Assembly (NCBI RefSeq): GCF_027580225.2
Contig: NC_073346.2
Span: forward strand, 6,350,001 to 6,414,000
From: Misgurnus anguillicaudatus
Taxonomy: Eukaryota > Chordata > Actinopteri > Cypriniformes > Cobitidae
Length of the DNA stretch: 64,000 nt
Direction of reading: 5' to 3'
The notes under the pieces were generated by a model, which was not told where the DNA came from, made no database searches, and saw nothing but the letters and a program-made list of their open reading frames with translations. The translations under genes were made by a program, and so were the position numbers. Positions within the stretch are counted from its first letter, which is position 1; each line of letters starts with the position of its first letter. This document shows positions 38,283-49,042 of the stretch, piece by piece.

Positions 38283-41200
38283 AGACAAACATACAGATAG
38301 GCAGGCAGAAAGAAAGAAAGATAAATAGATAGACAGACAGACAGATAGGCAGATGGTCAGACATATAGATAGGCAGACAGACAGTCAGACAAATAGATAG
38401 ATAGACACGCTGGCAGATAGACAGATTACCTGTGCTTAAGTTAGTAGGTACAATAATGTTATTGGTGATAAGGTGTTACCTAAATGAACAGATGTGATGT
38501 TTTCAGTGAAATTCTGAGTTTCCACAGATGTCATCTGTCCTGTAGCACTGATATGAGTTGAAGTCTCTGGATTGCTTGTTACTGCATGACTTTGGCTTAC
38601 TGGAGTAGCTGTAAATGCAGTTGTTGGGTTATTCCAAACTGATGTGCCATTAAACATGTGCAGTAAAAGAAAAAAATAAAGCAAACGTCTGTAACAAGTG
38701 GGACTTTTCCTGTATTTGCATGTGGTCCCTGCTGAAAAAAACAGCATACCAACAAGACCAGCATATGTTGTGTTTTGGTGCTGGTTTGCTAGTGAACACC
38801 AGCTAAACCAGCATCAAACCAGCATCAGCACCAGCATTAGCACCAGCTAAACCAGCAACAAACCAGCATTAGCACCAGCTAAACCAGCATTAGCACCAGC
38901 ATCCCATGCTGGTCATACCAGCATATGTTGTGTTTTGGTGCTGGTATGCTGGAACCACCAGCTAAACCAGCAAAGACCAGCATAATTCCCATGCTGGTCC
39001 CCACTGGTTTGATGCTGTTTTTTTCAGCAGGGGTCTAATAAATCTAGCTTAATAAAACATCATGCACTCATAAAGTCCCAAAATCATTAAGTATTGTCTT
39101 TTATTATGGATTTCTATCTCTATGACAGACAGCCCTGCTGGAAAAAAAACAGCATCAAACCAGTATGGGCCATCACGAGAATTATGCTGGTCTATGCTGG
39201 CTTGATTCTGGTTTAGCTGGTGGTCACCAGCATACCAGCACCAAAACACAACATATGCGGGTCTTGCTAGTGCTGGTTTGGTGCTGGTTTAGCTGGTGCT
39301 GATGCAGGTTTTGTGCTGGTTTAGCTGGTGTTCACTAGCAAACCAGCACCAAAACACAAAATATGCTGGTTTTGATGGCATGCTGGTTTTTCCAGCAGGG
39401 AGATAGGCAGGCAGACAGATTACCTGTGTTCAAGTTAGGTAGAGTAATGTTATTGGTGATAAGAGATGTGTTGTTGTCTGTGTTACCTAAAGCTACCGAT
39501 GTCATCTGTTCTGTAGCAGTGGAAGGATTTGAATTAGCTGAATTGCTGGTTACTGTCTGGCTCTGGCTTATTGGAGTAGATGTGACCATAGTTGTTGTAG
39601 CTGATGTGCCATTAAACATGTGCAGTAAAAGAAAAAAATAAAGCAAACGTCTGTAACAAGTGGGACTTTTCCTGTATTTGCATGTGGTCCCTGCTGAAAA
39701 AAACAGCATACCAACAAGACCAGCATATGTTGTGTTTTGGTGCTGGTTTGCTAGTGAACACCAGCTAAACCAGCATCAAACCAGCATCAGCACCAGCATT
39801 AGCACCAGCTAAACCAGCAACAAACCAGCATTAGCACCAGCTAAACCAGCATTAGCACCAGCATCCCATGCTGGTCATACCAGCATATGTTGTGTTTTGG
39901 TGCTGGTATGCTGGAACCACCAGCTAAACCAGCAAAGACCAGCATAATTCCCATGCTGGTCCATGCTGGTTTGATGCTGGTTTTTTCAGCAGGGGTCTAA
40001 TAAATCTAGCTTAGTAAAACATCATGCACTCATAAAGTCCCAAAATCATTAAGTATTGTCTTTTATTATGGATTTCTATCTCTATGACAGACAGCCCTGC
40101 TGGAAAAAAACAGAATCAAACCAGCATGGACCAGCATGAGAATTATGCTGGTCTATGCTGGTTTGATGCTGGTTTAGCTGGTGGTCACCAGCATACCAGC
40201 ACCAAAACACAACATATGCTGGTCTTGCTAGTGCTGGTTTGGTGCTGGTTTAGCTGGTGCTGGTTTTGTGCTGGTTTAGCTGGTGTTCACTAGCAAACCA
40301 GCACCAAAACACAAAATATGCTGGTTTTGATGGCATGCTGGTTTTTCCAGCAGGGAGATAGGCAGGCAGACAGATTACCTGTGTTCAAGTTAGGTAGAGT
40401 AATGTTATTGGTGATAAGAGATGTGTTGTTGTCTGTGTTACCTAAAGCTACCGATGTCATCTGTTCTGTAGCAGTGGAAGGATTTGAATTAGCTGAATTG
40501 CTGGTTACTGTCTGGCTCTGGCTTATTGGAGTAGATGTGACCATAGTTGTTGTAGCTGATGTGCCATTAAACATGTGCAGTAAAAGAAAAAACAGGGAGC
40601 CTGCTGGATTAAAGGATAAAGAAAAGCAAACGTCTGTAACAAGTGGGACATTTCCAGCATTTGCATGTGGTCTAATAATATATAGCACTGTGAAACATCA
40701 TACAATCATACAAATCTTTGAAGAATGCCTATTATAATGGAGTTCTAGTTCTAGTGGAGTCTGTAATGTGTTAACAATAAATGTTAAATAACTTACCTTT
40801 TACATAAGACCTCTTACTCTTGCTTTTCCCAGAAGTGCTCAATATTCCTGCCGATTTCATCTGAAAGTATGCAAATAATGTTAATCCTCAGGCAGTATGT
40901 TTTGTTTTACAGTGCAGAAACACAAAATAAATGTTTAATGTACGCATCATTACTAAAGAGGCTATCATGAATTCTTTATTGATAGATTTTTGCACTGCAA
41001 AAAATGACTTTCTTACTTAGTATTTTGTCATGTTTTCAGGACATATATCTAAAAATTCCTAAATTAAGATGCATTTTCTTGATGAGCAAAATTACCTAAG
41101 AAAATAAGTCAATTTTTTGACAAAAAATCTGCTTATTTGGTAAGAAAAAAAATCTTTACTTTTTTCTTAAGCACTTAATTTAAGTTAAAAAAAAATGTCT

Positions 41201-42482
41201 TACACCATTGGAAGATTGTTTTGCTTGTTTTAAGCACAAATTACTTACATTTAATATTTTTTTGTCAATTTTTTTTTACTTGAAGCATTTTCCTCATCAA
41301 AGAAATGCATCTTGGTTTTAAAATTGTTAGATATTTGTACTGAAAACAATACAAAAATACATAATAAAGTCATTTTTTGCAGTGATGTGTATTTAAACAA
41401 ATTAATTTGTTATCCCTGAATCCCAATTGGCATACTATCAGTACTAAATATTTGTCAAAACTAGATTTAGTATGTACCATCTCTTCAAAAGCACTCAAAT
41501 GTCTATACTTTCCCATAACAAAAACAATACACAGGGCATGAGCAAATTGAGACACAGGCTATACGTGTTAACTTTCATGATTCCTGATGAAGGTTATGTC
41601 ATCATTAATTCATATCTAATAGCTGAACCAGACCACATAACACATCTGATGCTGTGGCTTCCTAAAAGTTTATTTTGATAAAGAGCAATAAAATCTTTCT
41701 TCAACACAGAAATGTCTATAGTTACAAATGTTTTCAAGCAATGAGACTGCTCTCTCTCTCATACACAATTAACAACTTGTTTGTTCTTTGTCAATCCCAC
41801 GGGTGTAAGTGCAAAGCACGGCTTGTTACCCCTTTCCCCATGAGACAGTGTACAACCCCCTTTAGGACACTACCGTGGAAACCACGACTCCTACGAAAAC
41901 ATCGCTTCTCCCAAATCACGACTCATTTCTTACTCATTTATTCCACTGTTATAAAATCCAGTTTTATTTCGTGACATTAGTCTTTTGTTTTGTTCAATAG
42001 AAGCTTGACCATCCAAAGTTATGTGGAAAAAAAATAAGACTCAATGCAGAGAGTCAATTAAATTCAATAATTTATATCATACATATGAAGCTTTTCATTA
42101 AACATTGAATTTCATTCATCATTTTTTGTAAGTAGCATAGAGTTGAGTAACATACATAACAAAGCAAAAACACTTTCATGTAGACATTTATTAAAGAATC
42201 ATCCAATTAAGCACTAAATGCAACATTGTGATTTCAGTGAACATGAATAAAATCTTGACTCATTCTTACAGCCGTTTTAAAACACCTGGACACCTGCTCT
42301 GTTCATCTGTCAGCATCTCATTTGTGGAGACATCGTGCATACACCCAACCAAACCTAAAGCCCACAGTGGTACATTTATCTAAAACTCTACACTGCCTTA
42401 ACACAGATTAAGAAACCTGGCTTACCTTCACTGTAGAGCTGGGAAACACAAGAAACAATAGTAATAATAACAGCAGAGAATG
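36477..42482 (-). CDS. Two-domain Ly6/uPAR (LU) GPI-anchored-type surface protein with Ser/Thr-rich stalk
   Basis: Exons in transcript order: leader 42426-42482 (start unresolved), 40797-40860, stalk exons 40379-40555, 39424-39600 and 38480-38638, 37802-37842, LU1 37412-37507 and 37178-37337, linker 37030-37097, LU2 36837-36932 and 36477-36728, with TGA at 36479-36477. All internal phases agree. Both LU domains end in the family signature CCN (CCNTTDCLN and ECCNATVSASC). The tail is a polar spacer, then a hydrophobic stretch STLLLTASLVMLWMMKVLT with nothing after it, which is a GPI-attachment signal pattern. The leader exon reads HSLLLLLLLFLVFPSSTVK, a signal-peptide core, but has no ATG in frame. 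Many N-x-S/T sites and the Ser/Thr stalk suggest a heavily glycosylated extracellular protein. I do not recognise an orthologue, and its ligand is unknown. Confidence 0.75.
37178..37507 (-). CDS. LU domain 1 exons
   Basis: Exon 37412-37507 (96 nt, phase 0-0) encodes LSCPEFTCTDDCHAKFMNKT and CPPTASFCE. Exon 37178-37337 encodes LIHQNGSHTVQCSVRCAMPC and GNPPVTNCSMGCCNTTDCLN. It repeats the two-exon architecture of LU2, as in uPAR-type genes where each LU domain is split by one intron. A Thr/Pro-rich linker exon follows (37030-37097, PTKSTATPTTIKVTVPPTPA). Confidence 0.78.
37876..38426. repeat. GACA/GATA microsatellite (about 550 bp)
   Basis: Runs of GACA and GATA with GGCA interruptions fill an intron of the LU-protein gene. 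Long Cys/Leu/Ser-rich open frames on the minus strand here are artefacts of the repeat. GATA/GACA (Bkm-type) tracts are known from vertebrate sex chromosomes, but nothing here links this one to sex. Confidence 0.97.
38480..38638 (-). CDS. Stalk exon copy A (diverged)
   Basis: Phase 1-1 exon encoding a Ser/Thr-rich segment (AFTATPVSQSHAVTSNPETS, then TGQMTSVETQNFTENITSVH). It is related to copies B and C but clearly diverged. A 16-bp deletion would break the frame if the distal donor used by B and C were used. The proximal donor TTTAG|GTAACACC keeps phase 1 and was chosen here. It ends next to the GACA/GATA microsatellite. Confidence 0.65.
38727..39032. mobile_element. CCCTGCTG MITE, copy 1 (second copy at 39689-39994)
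   Basis: Inverted ends CCCTGCTGAAAAAAACAGC, with an interior of ACCAGCA/CAGCACC repeats. It is absent from the homologous intron beside stalk exon C, where GTGGT runs straight into CTAATA. That gives the insertion point and a 2-3-bp target duplication. The copy at 39689-39994 arose by the tandem duplication of the host unit, not by a new insertion. Confidence 0.85.
39133..39400. mobile_element. CCCTGCTGG MITE, copy 2 (duplicate at 40095-40355)
   Basis: Ends CCCTGCTGGAAAAA and TTTTTCCAGCAGGG around ACCAGCA-type repeats. It was inserted within GACA-type sequence in the intron and was carried along in the tandem duplication. Confidence 0.8.
39424..39600 (-). CDS. Stalk exon copy B
   Basis: Encodes TTMVTSTPISQSQTVTSNSA, NSNPSTATEQMTSVALGNTD and then NNTSLITNNITLPNLNT. 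It is phase 1-1, so adding or skipping it keeps the frame. Its peptide is identical to copy C over the whole exon. There are two in-phase donors: distal GTAATC (exon start 39424) and proximal GTAACA (exon start 39487). It lies in a tandem unit of about 960 bp, and there are several N-glycosylation sequons. Confidence 0.7.
40379..40555 (-). CDS. Stalk exon copy C
   Basis: Same length and peptide as copy B. The intron on its 5' side (40558-40745) is homologous to those beside A and B but lacks the miniature transposon they carry. It also keeps about 30 bp (around 40593-40622) missing from the others. That makes this side of the array the ancestral arrangement. Confidence 0.7.
40797..40860 (-). 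CDS. Second exon of the LU-protein gene
   Basis: Encodes MKSAGILSTSGKSKSKRSYV, a basic Ser/Lys-rich peptide, in phase 0 to phase 1, between a CAG acceptor and a GTAAGT donor. It starts with an ATG codon, but nothing after that ATG looks like a signal peptide. It is read here as following the hydrophobic leader exon at 42426-42482. Confidence 0.55.
40993..41384. mobile_element. Intact CACTGCAAAAAATGACTTT element
   Basis: Ends CACTGCAAAAAATGACTTTC and the complement AAGTCATTTTTTGCAGTG. It lies in the first intron of the LU-protein gene and is the same family as the split copy at 15768-17645. Confidence 0.8.
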
Positions 42483-43016
42483 AAGTTAAGTCTCTCTCTC
42501 TCTCTATTCCTCTTTCTCTCTCTCTCTCTCTCTCTCTCTTTCACTATTTTTCTCTCATCATTACCCCCTCCAGCCTGGTGACATCAGAGGGAATGTTTCC
42601 TAATTAGTGGAAACTCTGATGGGATCGGCCTCCTGACTGCTTCTTTAAATGAGAATGATGGGATGTGTCCTTATCAAAACAATGTATTTGACTCCCAAAA
42701 GTCCAGCAAACTCCGTCACACAAACATTTTTTGTAACATAATAAAAGGTAATGCACAAATATAATAATATGTTGTACATAATAATAACATTCATGCATTG
42801 TTCATCAAGTTTTTAAGATTTAATAGCTTTAGAGTAATGAAAATTATTATTTTTATAAAATACACATAAACTTTTATAAACTTTGTCTCTCACTGTATGA
42901 CATAGGACCACCAATGAAGAGCCACGATCACAGAAATCACGACGATTGTGTTACGATGGCAATCTTTCGTCTGGGACAGCCAAAAATCATGCAGTGTATC
43001 CCGGGCTTTAGATTAA

Positions 43017-43479
43017 CTCTTTCGCCGCCATTGACGAGATATCTCGTCAATTAAGAAAAAACGCTTCCCCGCCAATGACAAGATTTTCCGTCTTTTCGCA
43101 ATACCGCTATTATCCACCAGGTGGCGCACTTCCGCAACTTATACAACCCGGAAGTAGCGCATCAACTGAAAGATAAAGAAGTCCGTGTATGTTTTAAAGA
43201 TCGCTCTGCATCTGATCTCTATCAAAAGTCCTTCGCAAAAATTGAATTATTTCAGCTTTTTGCTCAAAATTGGGTGTTTTTGAAGAAACCTACCCATGTT
43301 TGAGAGGTGATTACAAGAGAACTAATGACGGTAGGATGAAACGTTTTTTTTGTTTGTTTGAAAGCAGAGGGTCTGTTCTTTCATCTGATATATTGTTTGT
43401 TTATATATTTAAAGAAGAAATCATGAAAAATGCTGCCGCTGGCTGGCAACTTTTTTTTTAAACGCTGGCGGGGAAAGAG
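43017..43479. mobile_element. TTAA-flanked MITE (piggyBac type)
   Basis: Ends CTCTTTCGCCGCCATTGACG and GGCGGGGAAAGAG, with TTAA at 43013-43016 and 43480-43483. Confidence 0.8.
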
Positions 43480-43483
43480 TTAA

Positions 43484-45600
43484 CCTAATTGCACAAACTT
43501 ACTGTTCACTGTGGTGTGAGCGCAATCGCGCCTGAGCACGATTCAAAAGGTGAAGATGTCAGTTGCGCGACCACTCACCTTCATCTGCCTCCGTAAAAAC
43601 CTTTTGATGAGCACAGCGGGGTTACGTGAATGTCCGAGCTGCGCACGTGACAGATCAACTAAGCAATATGATGACGTGAGAGGGCTGTCTGTAATCGCGC
43701 ACCAAATGACTCCGAATAAAAAACACAGACCTATCATTACAGTGGGTTCCAGTTTTCAGTGAGAGCTTTACTTCCTGCCTTTTTCAAAACAATTGCATCT
43801 TAATGACGAAAGCGCACCCGGACTCGGATCGATAAAAAGTACAGTGTGAGTGCGTGCACCTGGGGGAGTAGGGAGGGGAGTGACAATCACGCTGGGGCAT
43901 GGTTTGGTTTGGTTTTGATAATGTGAGTGCGCCCTTAGTCTCGGCAATGGGCAAATAAAAGGTGAGATAGCAACGTTCCTCGATGCAGTTGGAAAAACTG
44001 GCAACTTCCATCAATTACAAGACACAGACTGGCTGGCCGACCTCATGTTCAATGTGGAGACACTTGAGGCATCTGAACGATCCCAATTTGAGACTTCAGG
44101 GAAAAGATATCCACTGCATGAAAAGAGGTGTATCCATTCTAGAAAACTCCTGTAAACACCACTGATTTTCGGAAGTATCTACTAGTTCCACTAAGGGTAA
44201 ACTTCTAATTCCACCAAGTTAGGAAACTCCTGTAATGATGCCAATTCAGGCCCTGTTTATATTAGAGCATTTGCGTTTTAAAATGGCATTTTAAAATGAA
44301 AACAATGCTCGTTTATATTGCCATTTTAAAAATAATCTTCATCCACACTATACACGACCATAAACGCATGAAACATGACCAATCACATAACTGGGCATGC
44401 GCATAAAAGTGTAAAATAACTTATTACTCTAATAATAGCTTACCTTTGCGAATTTATGCAGCGTAGGGGTGTGCGATATTGACCAAAATTCATACCTGGA
44501 TTCTTTGCCGGCAACTACAACAGACACTATTTTTGAACCTATAAAAATGTGTGTGGGAAAGTCTTATACTGTATTAATATGATTAATAGGTAAATGTTGA
44601 TGTTATAAACCAAACAGAAAGGTCTTTATGATTTAAAAAGGAAGCATTCAAGTGAACAGTACTAAACAGTAGTGAGCTTGAAGCAAAAAAAATCAGCAAA
44701 TGCAAACTTCAATCAAACATAATAAGAGGTAGTATAGTATAGCTTTAACCTACAAAAAATGCTTATATTGCTTTAATGTAGGGAGTTCCTCTTCAGCCAT
44801 TTCAGGATGTTATATTTATAATAGTTAATTGTCTCGAAAATAATGTCTGACCCATTACAATTCTCCCTTCATATTGGCCTTTACAACGGCGCTATATGGC
44901 GTTTAAAATTACAGTCTATCTTTTGTAATAAGCTAACTAAATTAAAAGAAAACATAAACAACATTACAACAATCAGAGCTGCAAAGTACTTGAGTAATTT
45001 TACTTGATTACTGTACTTAAGTATTATTTTTTGGTATTTTTACTTTACTTGGATATATGATTAATGCCTGAAGAAGATTGAGAGATCGAAACGTTGCAAT
45101 AAATGATTTATATTTTTGCAAGTGGATAGTGTGCGGGACCTTTCTTTTTCCATTTTACTTTACTTGAGTACAATTGAAAAACTCTATACTTTTACTTAAT
45201 TACATTTTTTAAGAAAAAAGTACTTTTTACTCCTTACAATTTTATTTACAATCAAAAAGTACTTCTTTTTTAGAGATCACTTCATTCTATTTTCCCTTGC
45301 TCTTACCAAACCAATTGAATTGCACTGATGGCCAGTTTATCTTAAATGTTTTTTATTCTGGAGCCTTTGGACCACACTAAGGACTTGGCCAACAGTTCAT
45401 CTGATCATATAGATTTTTTCACTTCTTTGAAACCGACAACAGATGTAGTCAGCAAAGAGTTGGATTGATATCTGGCCTGTGTTTCAAACACGATGTCTCT
45501 GCTCACGTTCCCTGCTATTGCAGCCTCTCTATCAAGACTAAGACCTTGTTCACACTGTCAGTCTAAATCCGATTTTGCTGCATATGATTTAACATACTCA
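43484..45600. other. Intergenic, no gene recognised
   Basis: Several short open frames without homology. GGCCCTGTTTATATTAGAGC near 44248 marks a transposon end like that at 57403. There are fragments of the CAGAGGTG/ACTTAAGTA family at 44980-45250. Confidence 0.5.
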
Positions 45601-47506
45601 CTGTCCATAATGTGTATTACAACTGTTCAGATCAGATCTGTGCAACTGTAGCATTCTGCCGGATTATCTGCTCTCAACAGGCAGGTGGGTATCGTCGCAT
45701 TCACCAGTTCTTCACGAGTTTACTCGGAGTGATTTTAGCTTCAACTCAACGTCAGGTAAGCGTGACACTCTTCACAGGGGTCTTTGCAGAGAAGGTTTAA
45801 CTTGGACTCAATTCAAGGTAAGTATCACCCTTTCACAGAATCTCTTTGGGCTTACTAGTCTCTACAGAGTGGGTTTAGCTTTAGCTCAGCACAAGGTAAG
45901 TATCACACTTCTACAGGGTCTTTCTGGGCTTACGAGTCTTTGCAGAGTGGGTTTAGCTTTAGCTCGGCACAAGGCAAGTATCACACTTCTACAGGGTCTT
46001 TCTGGGCTTACGAGTCTTTGCAGAGTGGTTTTAGCTTTAGCTCGGCACAAGGTAAGTATCACACTTTTACAGGGCTTTTCTGGGCTTACGAGTCTTTGCA
46101 GAGTGGATTTAGCTTTAGCTCGGCACAAGGTAAGTATCCACTTTTACAGGGTCTTTCTGGGCTTACGAGTCTTTGCGGAGTGGGTATAGCGTTGCCTCGG
46201 TATGTGGTACCAACAATAGTAGGAACAAAACCATACGTCACCTCTAGCTTCGTGCACGGGTATGGAGAGGGAGGGCTTTTACCGGCGTCCAGCTGTAGCT
46301 GACAAGCCAACGTGGCCGATGTCCCTTCGGTTGTGGAATTTTGGAATAGAGCCACAATCGTACGTCCGTCCTCCTGGACCGACACGTCCTCTTCCCTTCC
46401 TCCTGTGGACAGGCGAAGATCTAGACGAATAGGTAAGCAGCTCGACGTACACCACCACACACAAAGTATACACAGCAGTCAGGATTATTACAGCACTCCC
46501 AACATCTCCTCTGACGTTACGTTTTTGCATACAATGTTCACACAGTACCTCACTCGATGAGTCCGATTCACTTCCTCTGGCTATGGTTGTGTCGCGTAGT
46601 TAGAGAATATGCGTCCACCGTCTCAGCAGCTTCCGTTTGTTTCCACAGAGGCCTGATTTTTCCTGGGGTGAGTACAGGCAACAGAGACACGGCAAAACAC
46701 TGCAAAAAGCTTCAGGTGTACTCACGTCAAATAAGTAAACTCACACACTGCACGTCACACATTCCAGTGAATAATAGGGTCCGTACTCTTCACCTGGCTG
46801 GATCGGCTCTGGGGGGAAGCTTGAGTCGCTACGCTGAGCGATGTCCTGCCCAGTTGTGGCCGGTTCACGACACAATGCCAGTACAATCTCCAATGCTCCG
46901 GCTCGCCCACCCGTCACGACACACACGGTGGGGCCGCTAACAACAGGTAACACTTGCACGCTGTTATTCAAATTCGTCACAACAGTTGTCTGTTAATAGT
47001 ACTCACAAGCTCTCGTATCGTTGACCGGTCTTTCCTTCCGTTCCTCTCTCTCCAGGGAACCCGCAGAATATCGAAATTCCAATGTTATGCTTCGCCCAGA
47101 CCTTCTGTGAAACACATGCAGTCGGTATGTATCAACTCACTCTAATACTGCTTTCTCTCACCCTCCTTTGGGTCCTTGTTCTCTTCTTCCTCTTCTTTAC
47201 AAGCGGGTTCACCAAGGGGTTCAACTAGTACCTTTCCCACACTCGTATTCCAGCCCTCCGTTCACTCGCAGCGTTCTTCCCAACACAACAGCACACTTCC
47301 TGTATTTCCACTCCTCCTTTTATACTCCTCTTCCTTGTGTGAATCACCCATTCAGCAACCGCCATGTCGTTTATATACCTGCGGTCGATTTCGTTTGATT
47401 TGGGGGTTCCCGGGGATACCCGGAAGTGATGGTGTTTGTAGAATTCGGTCCGGGCGGAACCTCTTCTCTGACTTTTGGTTCCGCCCTACTGAGTCACTCT
47501 GTGACA
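45600..47506 (-). mobile_element. Related GC-rich element, reverse orientation, left end unresolved
   Basis: The right end, read on the minus strand, starts TGTCACAGAGTGAC, followed by GGGCGGAACCAAAA and GGTTCCGCCCGGA. These blocks also occur in order at the start of the 57431 element. On the minus strand it has TATA-like boxes near 47377 and 47322 (GTATATAAACG, AGTATAAAAGG). A 70-75-bp tandem array lies at 45780-46190. No matching left terminus was found, so the left boundary is approximate and the copy may be truncated. Confidence 0.55.
45780..46190 (+). repeat. Tandem array, about 5 units of 70-75 bp
   Basis: The unit contains GGTAAGTATCACACTTCTAC, AGGGTCTTTCTGGGCTTACG, then TTTGCAGAGTGGGTTTAGCT and TTAGCTCGGCACAA. 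Each unit carries a consensus 5' splice motif (AAG|GTAAGTAT) followed within about 20 bp by CTTCTACAG|G, and TCTTTGCAG|AG further on. Long open frames across it are a by-product of the array. Confidence 0.85.
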
Positions 47507-49042
47507 ATAGTATAATATTTATTTCTTAAACATGCATTTCAGATCATTGGATCATTGTAATGATATATGGCATGACAAGTTTAATACCCTTCTTCATTAA
47601 TATGATACATTGTAAACGTAATAGTTTGTAAACAAAGACTCGGCGGCCCGCCAGCGTGGCACGGTCGGCTTAAAAGTTTTAAAAGATAAAAACGTAATGT
47701 GTAGGACTCGTCACTTGCCATTGGAAGCTTCTTGTGATAACCAGTACGTTCCTGTTGGATCCTGCAGCCTATACTATCTGGCAACCTTGAGTCAGGGAGG
47801 AGGGGAATGAGATACACCGCTCTACAGTAATTTGAAAGTGATTGCAGTACCATTTTTGGCCACCATCCTACATACGGTTCCTTTAATTAAATTCGTAAAG
47901 ACTGTAAGGAAGCTTTACAATTAAAAGAGGGTTCATTTATCAGCTAAGTAAATGTTAAAAAAGATGGTGATACAGTGTCATACAACGGAAAGTGTAAAAA
48001 CTAAACAGGGTCACCCAAAGGAGCAGAAGTAAAATAACTACTATATAGTGAATATAATCATAGTGCATTTTATGCATACACAAAAATCATATCTAAAAAA
48101 AACTGTAAATAAGCCTTATGACAGATTTATACACTTTATGTGCCACAACCCTGGTTTTATTGGTGTAAAGTTGTGGTAACTATGTTTTTTTTGGTGCATT
48201 GATTACAATCAGCAAAACCATGGTTTTACTACACTAACCATGTTTTTTTTGTTTTAACTGTAGTAAAACCATTGCTAATTTTCGTAAGAGAAAGATAATC
48301 TTAATTATGTCTAATTATATATAATTAGATATGATTTATATATTTAAAATCATATATAAAATCTATGATTATTTTTACAGGCTTTTAACATTTAAATAAT
48401 ATTGTGTGTATTTTCATTGAGACACATATAATATTGGACTTAAATAGGGTAAAATAGGTTCGTATTAATTATTTAATTAATTAATTTTATCTGTTTTGTA
48501 AACCTCTGCTTTCTGGAATACACCCCTGGAGCCCAACAAACAGAACTCAAGACAAAAACATATTAAACAGAGTCCATGGGTGGGCCAGGACCTTGTGGCA
48601 GAGGCAGGGTAGGTCCAGAGGACAGAGGCGGTCCTGGGTCGTGTGGCCAGGACGGTCCAGGGTCATGGGTCAGACGTTGACCTGGGTCCTGTTTATTATA
48701 CATGATTATTCATGTACTGTTATTGCAAAGTGTTACCGAAAACTTTTATCATGGTACAAGCACCTTTTGTACTATTGCCTTCCTATGACACATCGCTTTT
48801 ATTGTTTCTTAATCTTTGTAAGTTGCTTTGGATAAAAGCATCTGCTAAATGCCTTAATGTAATGTAAATGTAAATATACTACAGGTAAAATTTTGCTTTC
48901 TGAAACTTTTAGATGCAGAATTCTTTGCACCTGTAAAAAAAACTCTTAATTTTGAGCATGTAGCTTTATTAAAGGTTATTGTTTATATAGTACTCCCTGA
49001 ATAAACAACACTATTAATGTTGTTTTAATGTTATAAAAACAG
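47507..49042. other. Intergenic, no gene recognised
   Basis: AT-rich DNA with a GC-rich patch near 47640-47680, palindromic ATATAATTAGATATGATTTA near 48310-48360, GGTCCAGAGGACAG-type short repeats at 48585-48690, and a fish SINE tail at 48830-48880. Confidence 0.5.

Larger units (their letters stand above)
38641..40557. repeat. Tandem duplication: two units of about 960 bp
   Basis: Unit 1 is 38641-39602 and unit 2 is 39603-40557. They align end to end: start motif GATGTGCCATTAAACATG, MITE 1, a spacer with ATCATGCACTCATAAAG, MITE 2, and one stalk exon. Differences are few (for example, one small deletion within MITE 2). The period is 962 and 955 bp. Confidence 0.92.

Noticed and set aside
37812..38364. 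Three overlapping minus-strand frames rich in Cys, Leu and Ser
   Set aside because: Translation of the GACA/GATA microsatellite in all frames; no start context, splice logic or homology.
37876..38426. CRISPR-like array
   Set aside because: Tandem 4-bp microsatellite without spacers, in a vertebrate genome.
39335..40737. Repeated frames starting MFNGTSATTTM or extending upstream of it as genes
   Set aside because: The upstream part is intron before the CAG acceptor. Only the stalk exon portion is likely coding.
45869..46302. Overlapping plus and minus frames with repeated GLSGLTSLCRVGLALA-like peptide
   Set aside because: Same cause: the 70-75-bp tandem array. Equal openness on both strands argues against coding.
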